DNA of 64,000 bases, taken from NCBI RefSeq assembly GCF_018613715.1, contig NZ_JAGGPT010000002.1, positions 1-64,000 of the forward strand, in the 5' to 3' direction. Positions 15,160 to 23,748 of the stretch are shown here, piece by piece. The notes beneath the pieces are model-generated. The model saw only the letters and a list, made by a program, of their open reading frames with translations, did no database searches and had not been told where the DNA came from. The position numbers and the translations under genes were made by a program. Source of the stretch: Chryseobacterium sp. ISL-6 (GTDB lineage: Bacteria; Bacteroidota; Bacteroidia; Flavobacteriales; Weeksellaceae). The stretch's first letter is position 1. The number at the start of each line of letters is the position of its first letter.

Positions 15160-15320
15160 CCACCATTCCAGCAAAGTTGCTTATAAGTAAGTAATCTCTA
15201 AAATAATGAATTGAACAGACGTAACTTCGTGTCGATTTTGATTAAATGACTAACTTTCTTCTTCATTGTGAAATCGAAGATTAAATGTAATTAATGACAA
15301 ATTCAAAACTACGGCAAAAG

Positions 15321-15412
15321 GTTCTCGATACAAAATTATTTTCCATTACATTCCAAATAATTTCACTCGAACTGACGGTATACAAAACGATCAAAGTCTT
15401 ATCGTCACTTCC
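15321..15412. repeat. Dispersed repeat family A, copy 1
   Basis: Shares GTTCT-GTACAAA-like start, TTTTCCATTACATT, ATTTCACTCGAACTGACG and a GTCACTTC end with 17315-17407, in the same orientation. Intergenic repeats of this kind are common in flavobacterial genomes. Confidence 0.6.
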
Positions 15413-15766
15413 ACTTGATTTTCTTCAAAAATCAAGTGGAAAAATTGTTAAAATCCGATAACTCATTGATCCTCAATCTTTGTCATTCTGAAAGAATCTA
15501 ACATCAATATTTTGATAATTTAAACAAGAAATTATTCGATTTTCATCTTATGTATATTTCAAATGCATAATCATTTAAATTTAAAATAGCTAAGTGTTTA
15601 AGAGCTTTTTACTTCCCACAGATTTCGCAGATCACACAGATTGTTTGAAATTTTTATCGCAGATAAAAATCCTTGCGTCTTAAAAACGCAACAACTAAAA
15701 AAAACTTTGCGTCTTTGCATATAAACATTCCCTACTTAATTTTTAACACCAGTAACCTATTCACTT

Positions 15767-15801
15767 TTTGCCAAATGGCAAATACTTAACCACTATCTTT
15801 G
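15767..15801 (+). promoter_or_regulatory. Promoter with palindromic operator of the Crp/Fnr regulator gene
   Basis: TTTGCCA-AA-TGGCAAA (15767-15782) has perfect 7-bp arms and overlaps the -33 region; TATCTTTG (15794-15801) fits the -7 box. The same palindrome recurs before the dehydrogenase gene (16393-16410). This is consistent with autoregulation by the Crp/Fnr protein (inference). Confidence 0.65.
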
Positions 15802-15815
15802 TTTAAATTTCGGGC

Positions 15816-16385
15816 ATGAAAGAACTATTCGATTTTATTTTAAGATTTGGAAACCTCAACCAGCAGCAAATTGACTTTATCACCAGTAAAGCCACTGAAC
15901 TTCATCTTCCAAAAGATGCTTATTTTTCGGAAGCAGGAAAAATTGCCCGTCAGATAGGATTTATCGTGGACGGTATTTTACGGGTGTGCTATTATGATAA
16001 TAAAGGCGAAGAGATCACCAAATACTTTATTGAAGAAAATAATATGGTCGTCGATCTGGAAAGTTTTGATAATGAAATCTGTTCAAGTACCTATGTTGAA
16101 GCAGTTACAGACTGTACCATGATCGTTTTTTCAAGGAAAGACTGGCTTGAGCTTTTACAGACCATTGTTGGATGGGAAGCTATTGTTCACAAAATCATCT
16201 CACGAGCACTGATTCAAAAGGTGGAAAGAAGAAGCCCTTTGGTTACAGAAGATGCAACCACCCGTTACCTAAAGTTTTTAGAGATCTATCCTACCGTTGT
16301 TAACCGCATTCCTCTTTCTTATATCGCATCTTATCTGGGCATTACACAGTCTTCACTCAGTAGAATAAGAAAAAACATACGTTAA
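15816..16385 (+). CDS. Crp/Fnr-family transcriptional regulator
   Basis: 189 aa. The N-terminal cyclic-nucleotide-binding-like beta-barrel is seen in KDAYFSEAGKIARQIGFIVDG, YYDNKGEEITKYFIEENNMV and the following strands. A long helix leads to a short C-terminal helix-turn-helix, PLSYIASYLGITQSSLSRIRKN. No Fnr-type Cys cluster is present, so the effector is unlikely to be an iron-sulfur centre. The matching palindromes upstream of this gene and of the short-chain dehydrogenase suggest that both are its targets. Confidence 0.9.
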   Translation: MKELFDFILRFGNLNQQQIDFITSKATELHLPKDAYFSEAGKIARQIGFIVDGILRVCYYDNKGEEITKYFIEENNMVVDLESFDNEICSSTYVEAVTDCTMIVFSRKDWLELLQTIVGWEAIVHKIISRALIQKVERRSPLVTEDATTRYLKFLEIYPTVVNRIPLSYIASYLGITQSSLSRIRKNIR

Positions 16386-16392
16386 GATCGCT

Positions 16393-16410
16393 TTTTGCCA
16401 AATGGCAAAA
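16393..16410 (+). promoter_or_regulatory. Palindromic operator upstream of the short-chain dehydrogenase gene
   Basis: TTTTGCCA-AA-TGGCAAAA has perfect 8-bp arms. The same palindrome precedes the Crp/Fnr gene at 15767. It lies 50 bases before the ATG at 16461 and just after the Crp/Fnr stop. Confidence 0.65.
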
Positions 16411-16460
16411 GATTTTATTTTCAAATGTTTGACCTTTACATTATTAAATAAAACAAGAAA

Positions 16461-17198
16461 ATGAAATCAGTATTAATAACAGGAGCCAACAGAAGCATTG
16501 GCCTTGAAATAACAAAACAACTTTCAGCAAAAGGATTATTCGTTTACTTAGGCAGCCGTAATCTCGAAAAAGGAGAAGCCGTAGTAGAGGAACTTAATCA
16601 AAATGGGTATCAGAATATCAAAGCCATTGAAATCGATGTTACCAACCCCGATTCAGTCGCTGCAGCTAAGAATATTGTAGAAAAAGAACAGGGAAAACTG
16701 GATATCCTGATCAATAATGCAGGTATTCTGGGAATAAATCCCCAACCCGCATCAGGTACTTCCATTACAGAAATCCAACATGTATTTGACACCAATTTCT
16801 TTGGAGTGATCAGTGTTACACAGGCTTTTTTAGATTTACTTAAAAAATCCGACAGTCCGAGAATCAGTAACATTACCTCGGGACTTGGTTCTTTAACCCT
16901 ACACAGCGATCCTACCTGGAAATATTACAATTTTAAAACAGCAGGATACGGAACATCAAAAGCAGCTTTAAATGCTTACACTATTGTATTAGCGTATGAA
17001 TTAAAAGATCTTCCTTTTAAAGTCAATGTAATTGATCCCGGTTATACCGCAACTGATTTCAATGCCCACGGTGGTCCGGGTTCTGTAGAAAGCGCCGCAT
17101 CTTTCATTATTAAACACACGCTGACTGATGACAACGCCCCAACAGGACAGTTTTACAGTAATGATATTGAGGATGAGATAGGAATTAGTCCGTGGTAG
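16461..17198 (+). CDS. Short-chain dehydrogenase/reductase (SDR), NAD(P)-dependent
   Basis: 245 aa, normal for classical SDRs. The nucleotide-binding motif TGANRSIG is at residues 7-14, NNAG at about 85-88, the catalytic Ser at about 140 (NITSGLGS) and Tyr163-x3-Lys167 (YGTSK). The C-terminal PGYTATDFN loop is typical. The substrate cannot be told from sequence. It is probably controlled by the upstream Crp/Fnr regulator through the shared palindrome and ends at a hairpin terminator. Confidence 0.92.
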   Translation: MKSVLITGANRSIGLEITKQLSAKGLFVYLGSRNLEKGEAVVEELNQNGYQNIKAIEIDVTNPDSVAAAKNIVEKEQGKLDILINNAGILGINPQPASGTSITEIQHVFDTNFFGVISVTQAFLDLLKKSDSPRISNITSGLGSLTLHSDPTWKYYNFKTAGYGTSKAALNAYTIVLAYELKDLPFKVNVIDPGYTATDFNAHGGPGSVESAASFIIKHTLTDDNAPTGQFYSNDIEDEIGISPW

Positions 17199-17260
17199 GT
17201 GATTTTGTACAATGTAATTTTTTGTACCATGTAAAAAGTAAAATGTATTAATGATTATGA

Positions 17261-17286
17261 GAGAGACCTGACGGTTTCTCTTTTTT
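17261..17286 (+). terminator. Intrinsic terminator after the dehydrogenase gene
   Basis: GAGAGACC and GGTTTCTC pair (one G-U) around TGAC, followed by six T. Confidence 0.7.
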
Positions 17287-17314
17287 GTGTGATGATCTAA
17301 GCAGAATAATTAAG

Positions 17315-17407
17315 GTTCTTGGTACAAATGATTTTCCATTACATTACCAATCATTTCACTCGAACTGACGATGTATACAGATTTCTAAGCGTTGTCGTCA
17401 CTTCGAG
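17315..17407. repeat. Dispersed repeat family A, copy 2
   Basis: Same order of blocks as 15321-15412: TTTTCCATTACATT, ATTTCACTCGAACTGACG and GTCGTCACTTCGAG. A GTAGATTTTTGAAGAAAATC inverted-repeat-like segment follows. Confidence 0.6.
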
Positions 17408-17478
17408 TAGATTTTTGAAGAAAATCGTATCGAGAAGTTTCTACCCCTTGAAGTGATAGAATTCAACATTTTCTAAAA

Positions 17479-17507
17479 TAAAAACACCACATTATTGTGG
17501 TGGTGTT
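17479..17507 (-). terminator. Intrinsic terminator of the 147-aa secreted protein gene
   Basis: Minus strand: AACACCAC and GTGGTGTT arms followed by TTTTTATTTT, just after the stop at 17511. Confidence 0.65.
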
Positions 17508-17510
17508 TTG

Positions 17511-17954
17511 CTATTGTTTTATATATTTTTCGTCAATTACTGTTTCAACATATCCTTCTAAATTATATTGCATTAAAGCATCAAAAGGAAATAATTTTGA
17601 CATTGAATAATTGCGATCTTTATTTATCTTTTTAAATAAATCAACCATACTTTTTAAATCCTCATCAGAATCAAAAGAAAATGCATTGTAAATAGTGTCT
17701 TTGTATAACTTAAAATCGACAGAGCTAATTATTTTTTGCTTTTTACTATTATCCCAATTCTTATTTTTAGCTGCTTGTTCTATTTTTCTTTTGCAATATG
17801 CCATGAAATAATTTTCAAAATCCGTAGACTCAATTAACTGATCAACTAATATTTTATTATTTGCCGAAGGTTTATTAACTGTTGGAGGATTTACATCTTG
17901 TGAAAATAAAAAAGAAGCCATTAATAAAGAAAATGTTAATAATGTTTTCTTCAT
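17511..17954 (-). CDS. Small secreted protein, unknown function
   Basis: 147 aa with a signal peptide (MKKTLLTFSLLMASFLFSQ) and a helical, Lys/Asp-rich mature part (YFMAYCKRKIEQAAKNKNW, LVDLIES-type helices). It resembles small secreted Bacteroidota proteins with a conserved helical core, but no family name can be assigned. It stands alone between dispersed repeats. Confidence 0.65.
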   Translation of the reverse strand: MKKTLLTFSLLMASFLFSQDVNPPTVNKPSANNKILVDQLIESTDFENYFMAYCKRKIEQAAKNKNWDNSKKQKIISSVDFKLYKDTIYNAFSFDSDEDLKSMVDLFKKINKDRNYSMSKLFPFDALMQYNLEGYVETVIDEKYIKQ

Positions 17955-18334
17955 AAATTTTCATTTTTAATATCTTATAAATTTAAAATTTATTTTGGTA
18001 AAGAGCTCCAATAATGAAAAAGGATTCTATCTCGAAAATCTTTGATTTTCAAGTTATGTGACCTCCTTGTATAGCATTAATGAACTTTAAGAAACTAAAG
18101 TATTCAAAAACCTTTGTGGCTTTTGTGGTTATTTTTTTAAACACAAAGTTTTATTTCCAAACCGTTTATCGTAACAGGGCAAAGAGTAGCGACTTTGTCA
18201 CTGATAAAGCTTGCTTCTGAAAATCAATAATATTGGTTTAATCTAAGGAGATATTTAAATATACATCAATGGTAGAGTGGTATATTTATTGAATATGTAC
18301 AACTTTATTAACCTACACAATTACTAAAAAAATT
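17955..18334. other. 380-base intergenic region
   Basis: Contains repeat family B copy 1 and AT-rich sequence; no gene or clear promoter box was recognised. Confidence 0.4.
18093..18240. repeat. Dispersed repeat family B, copy 1
   Basis: Blocks TTCAAAAACCTTTGTGG, ACACAAAGTTTTAT, GCAAAGAGTAGCGACTTTGTC and TGAAAATCAATA recur in the same order at 18872-19020 and, more diverged, at 39950-40095. Copies 1 and 2 flank the gene at 18335-18703 as direct repeats. Confidence 0.55.
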
Positions 18335-18703
18335 ATGAAAAAGATATTGTTGATTTTATTATTTTCTACAATCATTGTGACAAATGCGAAAGCCCAAGGA
18401 ATGGTGGTAAATGCTGACGGAACTCATTCAACCGTAATGGGCAGCACTATTGTAAACTCAGATGGTACTCATTCAAGTATAATGGGCAGTATCGTTGTAA
18501 ATCCTAATGGAACCCATTCCACTATGATCGATAATGGAGCTACAAAGACCATAGTAAATTCTAATGGAACTCATTCTATTATGATCGACGATGAAGAAAC
18601 AAAGACTATCGTAAATTCTGATGGAACTCACTCCACTGTGATTGACAATGAAGAGACAAAGACAGTGGTAAAACCCAATGGAACTAAAAGAAAAAAGAAA
18701 TAA
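18335..18703 (+). CDS. Small secreted protein made of short tandem repeats
   Basis: 122 aa with a signal peptide (MKKILLILLFSTIIVTNAKAQ). The mature part consists of about five imperfect repeats of roughly 17-22 residues, each carrying V-N-[SAP]-[DN]-G-T-H-S followed by a hydrophobic pair and [GD]; later units add ETKTIV. The last unit degenerates (VVKPNGTKRKKK) into a basic tail. The repeat units look recently expanded. Regular Asn-Gly turns suggest a repetitive beta structure on the cell surface or in the periplasm; function unknown. Confidence 0.65.
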   Translation: MKKILLILLFSTIIVTNAKAQGMVVNADGTHSTVMGSTIVNSDGTHSSIMGSIVVNPNGTHSTMIDNGATKTIVNSNGTHSIMIDDEETKTIVNSDGTHSTVIDNEETKTVVKPNGTKRKKK

Positions 18704-18826
18704 AAGCTATTATAATCAAGGCATTACTAAAAGCGGATTCGATTGAATCTTAACTCTAAAATCCGTTATTTTCAGCAATACTTGAACTGGTATTTATAGT
18801 TTATAAAAAATATTAATTAATATCAT

Positions 18827-18856
18827 AGAAAGAGAAGTCTCAGAGCTTCTCTTTCT
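18827..18856 (+). terminator. Hairpin terminator candidate
   Basis: AGAAAGAGAAG and CTTCTCTTTCT form a perfect 11-bp stem around TCTCAGAG, downstream of the repeat-protein gene. The following T-tract is poor. Confidence 0.55.
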
Positions 18857-18871
18857 TGATTTCATCTAACT

Positions 18872-19020
18872 AAGTTTTCAAAAACTTTTGTGACCTTTTG
18901 TGGTTAAATTTTAAACGCAAAGTTTTATCTACAAACTGCTTTATTATAAGTTTGCAAAGAATAGCGACTTCGTCGCCGATTAAGTTGGCTTTTGAAAAAT
19001 CAATTTCATTGATTTAAAGT
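18872..19020. repeat. Dispersed repeat family B, copy 2
   Basis: Matches 18093-18240 in order and orientation: TTTTCAAAAACTTTTGTG, ACGCAAAGTTTTATC, AATAGCGACTTCGTCGCCGAT and TTTTGAAAAATCAAT. Confidence 0.55.
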
Positions 19021-19143
19021 CTTTATTGCCTTTATATGTATGCATTCAATTTTTCTTTGCGTTAAAAAAACACCTCCTTTATTAAAATCATTCTTCTTCC
19101 ACCTATTAAAAAGAAAACTTAAAAATTCTGAGTCATTTTTTTC

Positions 19144-19151
19144 TATATTTG
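19144..19151 (+). promoter_or_regulatory. -7 promoter box of the XRE regulator gene
   Basis: TATATTTG fits TAnnTTTG exactly, 25 bases before the ATG at 19177. Confidence 0.6.
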
Positions 19152-19176
19152 TACAAAACACGGATACAATCTCATT

Positions 19177-19545
19177 ATGGAAAAGCTAAGAAATCTAAGA
19201 AAACAAAGAGGATTCTCTCAGGAAAAACTGGCAGGCATCATCGCAACCGATCCTTCCAATTACTCTCGTAAGGAAAGAGGAGAAATAAGAATATATGATG
19301 ATGAATGGGAAAAGTTGGCAACAGCTTTAAATGTACCTGTGGATGAGATAAAAGAAGAAAGACCAACAGGTATTGTACATAATGATAATTCAACTTTTAG
19401 CGACAACTCAAATTCCGGTAATTTTTATAATCAACAATTTAATATTCCAGATTCTGTCATAGAAAATTTACAGGATTATATTAAAGTTTTAAAAGAGCAG
19501 ATTGAAACTTTAAAAGAGGAAAATCAGAAATTAAAAAGCAAGTAG
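19177..19545 (+). CDS. XRE-family helix-turn-helix regulator with C-terminal coiled coil
   Basis: Residues about 1-60 are an XRE/Cro-type HTH (LRNLRKQRGFSQEKLAGIIATDPSNYSRKERGE). A low-complexity Asn/Ser linker follows, then a coiled coil (IKVLKEQIETLKEENQKLKSK) likely for oligomerisation. This layout is common in small Bacteroidota XRE proteins. It has its own promoter; the DUF1801-like gene lies 37 bases downstream and may be co-transcribed. Confidence 0.88.
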   Translation: MEKLRNLRKQRGFSQEKLAGIIATDPSNYSRKERGEIRIYDDEWEKLATALNVPVDEIKEERPTGIVHNDNSTFSDNSNSGNFYNQQFNIPDSVIENLQDYIKVLKEQIETLKEENQKLKSK

Positions 19546-19582
19546 AGTCTTTCTCTATTCATCCTATTCCTAAGTTCTTATA

Positions 19583-20026
19583 ATGACATCCGATATGACT
19601 ACAGAAGAACAAATCAGCCATTATATTTCCATTCAACCAGAGTCTAAACGTAATGATATGGAAGCTTTGCACCGTTACATTCTACAAGTTATGCCAGAAT
19701 GTAAATTATGGTTTCTGGATGGTAAAAACGATAAGGGAGAAACGGTTTCCAATCCTAATATCGGATATGGGTTTCATGTCATGAAATATGCTGATGGAAG
19801 CACCAGGGATTTTTATCAAATTGGTATTAGTGCCAACACAGCTGGTATTTCTGTTTATGTTCTTGGAATTAATGATAAGAACTATTTACCTCAAACCTAT
19901 GGAAAAAAAATAGGAAAAGCGAGTGTAACTGGGTATTGTATTAAGTTCAAAGCACTGAAGGATATCAATATTGAAGTGCTTGGGGAGGCGATACGAGATG
20001 GAGTTGAGAAAAGCCTGGAGTCATAA
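19583..20026 (+). CDS. DUF1801 / YdhG-like protein
   Basis: 147 aa. The N-terminal EEQISHYISIQPESKRNDMEALHRYI followed by MPECKLWF and a GYGFHVMKYADGSTRDFYQIGIS core matches the YdhG-type DUF1801 family. It is cytoplasmic, without signal or membrane segments. ATG at 19595 is an alternative start. The biochemical role of the family is unclear. The gene ends just before a bidirectional terminator. Confidence 0.75.
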   Translation: MTSDMTTEEQISHYISIQPESKRNDMEALHRYILQVMPECKLWFLDGKNDKGETVSNPNIGYGFHVMKYADGSTRDFYQIGISANTAGISVYVLGINDKNYLPQTYGKKIGKASVTGYCIKFKALKDINIEVLGEAIRDGVEKSLES

Positions 20027-20060
20027 AAATAGGTAGACAAAAGTTAATCACAATAAAAAA

Positions 20061-20087
20061 GAGAAACCCCACAGTTTCTCTTTTTTT
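20061..20087. terminator. Bidirectional terminator between DUF1801 and gldG
   Basis: GAGAAAC and GTTTCTC pair around a 6-base loop, with A-run before and T-run after. Confidence 0.75.
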
Positions 20088-20094
20088 ATATCAT

Positions 20095-21762
20095 CTAATT
20101 AAATTTCCTTTTCCTCAACCAGAAGAACAATCCGCCCAGTAATCCTATGATCACTAGTGGAAGCAGTAAGTTAAACCACTGCCAGTTGGTTTTTTCTTCG
20201 GTGATTCGCTGTCTGTCTAATAGTCTTTCTTCGATGTTTCGGTTTCTCAATTCCATCAGGTTACTGTCGTCCAAAAGGTAATCTAAAGCATTTCTTAAAA
20301 ACTGTTCGTTTCCGAATTGCTCATTCGTCATCAGATCCACTCCTAGCGGCAAAGGCTCTCCTTTGATCACTTTATTTCTCCCTACATCACCGTCCGCAAT
20401 CACGATCATTTTATTGTTAGGGCTCTCACCTTTAAAACCTTGATATGATTTTCTTTCAATCCTTGATGCGTATGCAGAAGTAAACTTCCCCTCCAATGCT
20501 ACGGCAAAGATTTTCGGAGTACTTGGTTTTTCCATTTGTCCCAGACTGTCAACACTTGAAATCTCTTTCAGATCAACATAGTTGGGAACCTGTTTCAATA
20601 AAGTTCTTTCACTGGATTCAAAAAGAACTTTGGTTTTGATATTTTTTCTGCCTAAAGTATCAATCGATGTCGGAAATTCAAATTTTACCGGATTGATATT
20701 TTTAGTAATCGGATCGTTCTTTTCAGCAATTCCTAATGGGAAATACGGCCATGGAAGGCTTGTATATTGAGGGTTACCACTCACCTCTCCTGTTACCAGT
20801 CTCAACAAAGCAAATTTCTTTACATCTTTTACCAAAGCAGGATTGATCCTGATTCCGTAATTAAAGAAGAAATCCGTCATATTAATATCAACAGGGAAAG
20901 GCATTACTTTTTTAGATCTTGTCAGCGTATCCATTTCTGCATTCACCGCATCGATCATCCATAATGTTTTTCCACCATTCATGATGTATTGATCCAGGAT
21001 CACTTTTTCACCATCTGTAAATGCTTTTCTAGGTTTTGCAATGACTAAAGCGCTCATCTGCTTTAACAAAGGAATATCCGCAGCACTTAGCTCAACCTGA
21101 TTTTTAGGAATAACCGGTCCGGCATCATAATTTTCTAATGCCAAATGCATGAAACCCTGGAATTCACCGGGACTTAATTCATCCTGATTCACCAAAACCC
21201 CTATTTTCTTTCTCTTATCGGTCGCAATATTTTTGATATTGGAAACAAGGTTGTATTCTAAATTCTCAATAGATTTCGTCAGCTGCTCATCCGCATTGAT
21301 GTTCGCCTGCTGTACCACCAACGGGATAGAAACTCCGCCTTTGTTGTATTTAAGCACCGCATACGGAAACAATACGATCTGTGAAACTTTACCATCTTTT
21401 ACATCCGGAAGAACGGAAGGCTGCATTCCCATAGCCATCAACGTATCCTGAGACATTTTGGTTTTAATGGGATCGATAAATTTAAAATCTATTTTTGGAT
21501 TGATCTTTCTGAATTCTTCCAGCATAAACTTTGTTTCACTCTGCAGCTGCTTGAAACTTGCCGGGAAATCACCTTCTAAATAAACCTCAACGGTTAAAGG
21601 CTTTTTAACCGATTCCAATACTTTAATGGTATTATCGGAAAGGGTGTATCTTTTTTCTTTGGTTAAATCCAATCTGATTCCTGAAATGGCCAAAATAATA
21701 ACCAATGGCAGGATCACAAACAGTAAAATTCCTAATGGAGACTTGAATGATATCTTCTTCAT
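20095..21762 (-). CDS. gldG: Gliding-motility ABC transporter-associated protein GldG
   Basis: A 555-aa protein with an N-terminal membrane segment (about 10-26), a large extracytoplasmic region resembling ABC-type 'uncharacterised transport system' GldG domains (GKTLWMIDAVNAEMDTL, VIADGDVGRN, FLRNALDYLLDD) and a C-terminal membrane segment (FNLLLPLVIIGLLGGLFFWL) with a basic tail. GldG works with GldF and GldA, an ABC system required for gliding or T9SS-linked functions in Flavobacterium johnsoniae. It starts 4 bases after gldF, so the two form an operon. Confidence 0.93.
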   Translation of the reverse strand: MKKISFKSPLGILLFVILPLVIILAISGIRLDLTKEKRYTLSDNTIKVLESVKKPLTVEVYLEGDFPASFKQLQSETKFMLEEFRKINPKIDFKFIDPIKTKMSQDTLMAMGMQPSVLPDVKDGKVSQIVLFPYAVLKYNKGGVSIPLVVQQANINADEQLTKSIENLEYNLVSNIKNIATDKRKKIGVLVNQDELSPGEFQGFMHLALENYDAGPVIPKNQVELSAADIPLLKQMSALVIAKPRKAFTDGEKVILDQYIMNGGKTLWMIDAVNAEMDTLTRSKKVMPFPVDINMTDFFFNYGIRINPALVKDVKKFALLRLVTGEVSGNPQYTSLPWPYFPLGIAEKNDPITKNINPVKFEFPTSIDTLGRKNIKTKVLFESSERTLLKQVPNYVDLKEISSVDSLGQMEKPSTPKIFAVALEGKFTSAYASRIERKSYQGFKGESPNNKMIVIADGDVGRNKVIKGEPLPLGVDLMTNEQFGNEQFLRNALDYLLDDSNLMELRNRNIEERLLDRQRITEEKTNWQWFNLLLPLVIIGLLGGLFFWLRKRKFN

Positions 21763-21766
21763 AATT

Positions 21767-22495
21767 CTACTTCTTTTTATTGATAAAATGATTGGACAAT
21801 ACTAACGAAACACCAATGATGAAAACAAAATAGGCTACATCTTTAAAGTCAATCAGCCCTCTTGTAAATCCAAGAAAATGCTGATAAAAACCTATATTCT
21901 GTAAGATAAAATCGGCTCCGCCTAATAATTTATAACTCGCTAACTGTTCGATTCCGAAATACATGATAAAGCACATGAAAACACCCAACAGGTAAGCCAT
22001 GATCTGATTCTGAGAAAGCGATGAAGCTAAAATTCCAACTCCCGAAAAAGCGGCAATAAGCATGATCAATCCGATATAACTTCCGAAAGTCATTCCCAGG
22101 TCAATATTTCCTTCAGGAACTCCTAAAACATACACGGTATACAGATAGATCAGTGAAGGAATCAGGCATAAGATCCCAACTACCCAAACGGAAAGAAACT
22201 TTCCTAATACCAAATCTGAGACTTTTAAAGGCTGTGAGAACAACCAGTTTAAAGTTCCGGTCTGTTGTTCTTCTGCAAATGTTTTCATGGAAAGTGCAGG
22301 AATAATGAACATCAATAACCAAGGGACTAAAACAAAATAGCTCTGTAAAGAGGCCATTCCGATCTCAAAGATATTAGAATCGTTATCGAAAAAAAACAAA
22401 AAAAGAGTCGCTATCAGACTGAAAGCTGCGATGATGATCCACGCACTCCAGTTCCCGAAGTAACTCCAAAGTTCTTTTTTAAAAATTGCAATCAT
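21767..22495 (-). CDS. gldF: Gliding-motility ABC transporter permease GldF
   Basis: 242 aa with about six membrane segments and the N-terminal AIFKKELWSYFGNWSAWI typical of ABC-2-type permeases, followed by the conserved EEQQTGTLNWLFSQPL cytoplasmic loop. It pairs with GldG immediately downstream. The ATPase GldA is not adjacent here, as is common in this group. Confidence 0.93.
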   Translation of the reverse strand: MIAIFKKELWSYFGNWSAWIIIAAFSLIATLFLFFFDNDSNIFEIGMASLQSYFVLVPWLLMFIIPALSMKTFAEEQQTGTLNWLFSQPLKVSDLVLGKFLSVWVVGILCLIPSLIYLYTVYVLGVPEGNIDLGMTFGSYIGLIMLIAAFSGVGILASSLSQNQIMAYLLGVFMCFIMYFGIEQLASYKLLGGADFILQNIGFYQHFLGFTRGLIDFKDVAYFVFIIGVSLVLSNHFINKKK

Positions 22496-22574
22496 AGTTT
22501 TATTTAGGGTTTAGGTAATAGGTTGCAGAGCAAAAATTACCTTATCAATTATATTTTAATCTATTGTTGGGGGA

Positions 22575-23129
22575 TTAAGATTTTTTCTTTTTGTTTTTAT
22601 TGACCAGTTTTACGGTCATCATGATTAAAAATACAAGAACGAAAAATCCGGTAATTAATTGCCACCAGTATTCGATCACTGAAGATTTTAAAATAACCGT
22701 GAAGACCACCAGAAATAAAATGAAGGTAGCAATCTCATTTGCCTGTCTCAGTTTTATATTCGCCGTTTCCAAAGTATTTCCATTCAGGGCTTTTAATTGA
22801 AGTACCTTTTTCCAACACCAGTAATGGTAAATCGCAAGACCTATCAGGAAAGTGAGTTTTAAATGAAACCAAGGCGTTTTCATTAACCCTGTATTAAGAC
22901 AGATCATGACTAATCCACAAACGGTCATAATAACTCCTGCAGGAACCGTAATAATATTCCACAGCCTTCTCGCCATGAATGTATACTGTTCTCTTAAGAT
23001 CTTCTTCTTCTCTTCAGCAAATTCATCGGTATCTTTATAGTAAACAAATAGTCTTACGAGATAAAAAATTCCCGCAAAATAACTGACCATAAAAATAATG
23101 TGCAGCGCCTTGATTATTGTGTAAAGCAT
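22575..23129 (-). CDS. hemJ: HemJ/CopD-family membrane protein, probable protoporphyrinogen oxidase
   Basis: 184 aa, multi-pass, with the HemJ-type start (IKALHIIFMVSYFAGIFYLVRLFVYY), an MARRLWNIITVPAGVI block, a HLKLTFLIGLAIYHYW block and the LRQANEIATFILFLVVFTVI region. Conserved His (KALHII, HLKL) fit haem binding in HemJ. It catalyses oxidation of protoporphyrinogen IX in haem synthesis. It may be co-transcribed with its neighbours, but intergenic spacing is about 70-80 bases. Confidence 0.85.
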   Translation of the reverse strand: MLYTIIKALHIIFMVSYFAGIFYLVRLFVYYKDTDEFAEEKKKILREQYTFMARRLWNIITVPAGVIMTVCGLVMICLNTGLMKTPWFHLKLTFLIGLAIYHYWCWKKVLQLKALNGNTLETANIKLRQANEIATFILFLVVFTVILKSSVIEYWWQLITGFFVLVFLIMMTVKLVNKNKKKKS

Positions 23130-23195
23130 TTTAAACTTTTCTATTTTTTTTAGGAACTAATCACCTTTTTCATCAGTGCACTCTAGTTTTTATAT

Positions 23196-23729
23196 CTACT
23201 TCGTTACCACAGTATCTGTACTATCTGGATCCGGTTTTAACATGATTCTTTTTGCGCCCAACTTGGTATAATACTTTTCCATTTTATTCAAATGGTCATC
23301 GCTGGTTTCTTTTCCTTTAATATTATACCCATAATCACTCCAGATTCGGATATAAAAAAGATCTTTAACCAAAACCCTGTAATTGGGTTGTTCAAAGTTT
23401 TTGGTAAGATACTCATCCAAGTCTTTCTTTGAACCGAACTGATACACATAAACGCCACCATCATTCAGTTCATCTGTTGGACTGTAGTAAGGAAACGCGT
23501 ACAGCTTTTTAATTTTTGGGGCAATATCCTGATTGGCAATTTTTGAAATGATACCGGGATTATCTGTTACAAATGGTACCTGGGTAATCCCGATAGATTT
23601 CATTTCTTTATTTATTTTTACAGGCTGCATTCCCTGAAGCTCAACATTTTTAAGATCAAAATCCATAATATTCTGAGCAGAAAAACTTTGAAAACAGATA
23701 AAACCGATAATCAAAAGTATATTTTTCAT
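23196..23729 (-). CDS. Secreted protein of unknown function
   Basis: 177 aa with signal peptide (IIGFICFQSFSAQ). The mature part has mixed strands and helices (KKLYAFPYYSPTDELNDGG, YVYQFGSKKDLDEYLTKNF). No recognised family. It is located 19 bases upstream-to-downstream of kbl and may share its transcript. Confidence 0.65.
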   Translation of the reverse strand: MKNILLIIGFICFQSFSAQNIMDFDLKNVELQGMQPVKINKEMKSIGITQVPFVTDNPGIISKIANQDIAPKIKKLYAFPYYSPTDELNDGGVYVYQFGSKKDLDEYLTKNFEQPNYRVLVKDLFYIRIWSDYGYNIKGKETSDDHLNKMEKYYTKLGAKRIMLKPDPDSTDTVVTK

Positions 23730-23748
23730 AAGCCTGTATTTTTTTGTT

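Larger units (their letters stand above)
15160..15815. other. 656-base intergenic region with repeats
   Basis: AT-rich and without a convincing gene. It contains one copy of a dispersed repeat (15321-15412), a GATTTCGCAGATCACACAGATT-like intergenic element near 15618-15640, a TTGCGTCTT repeat-like stretch near 15672-15716 and, at the right end, the operator/promoter of the Crp/Fnr gene. Confidence 0.5.
18704..19176. other. 473-base intergenic region
   Basis: Holds the hairpin at 18827-18856, repeat family B copy 2 (18872-19020) and the promoter of the XRE gene. No gene was recognised. Confidence 0.45.
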
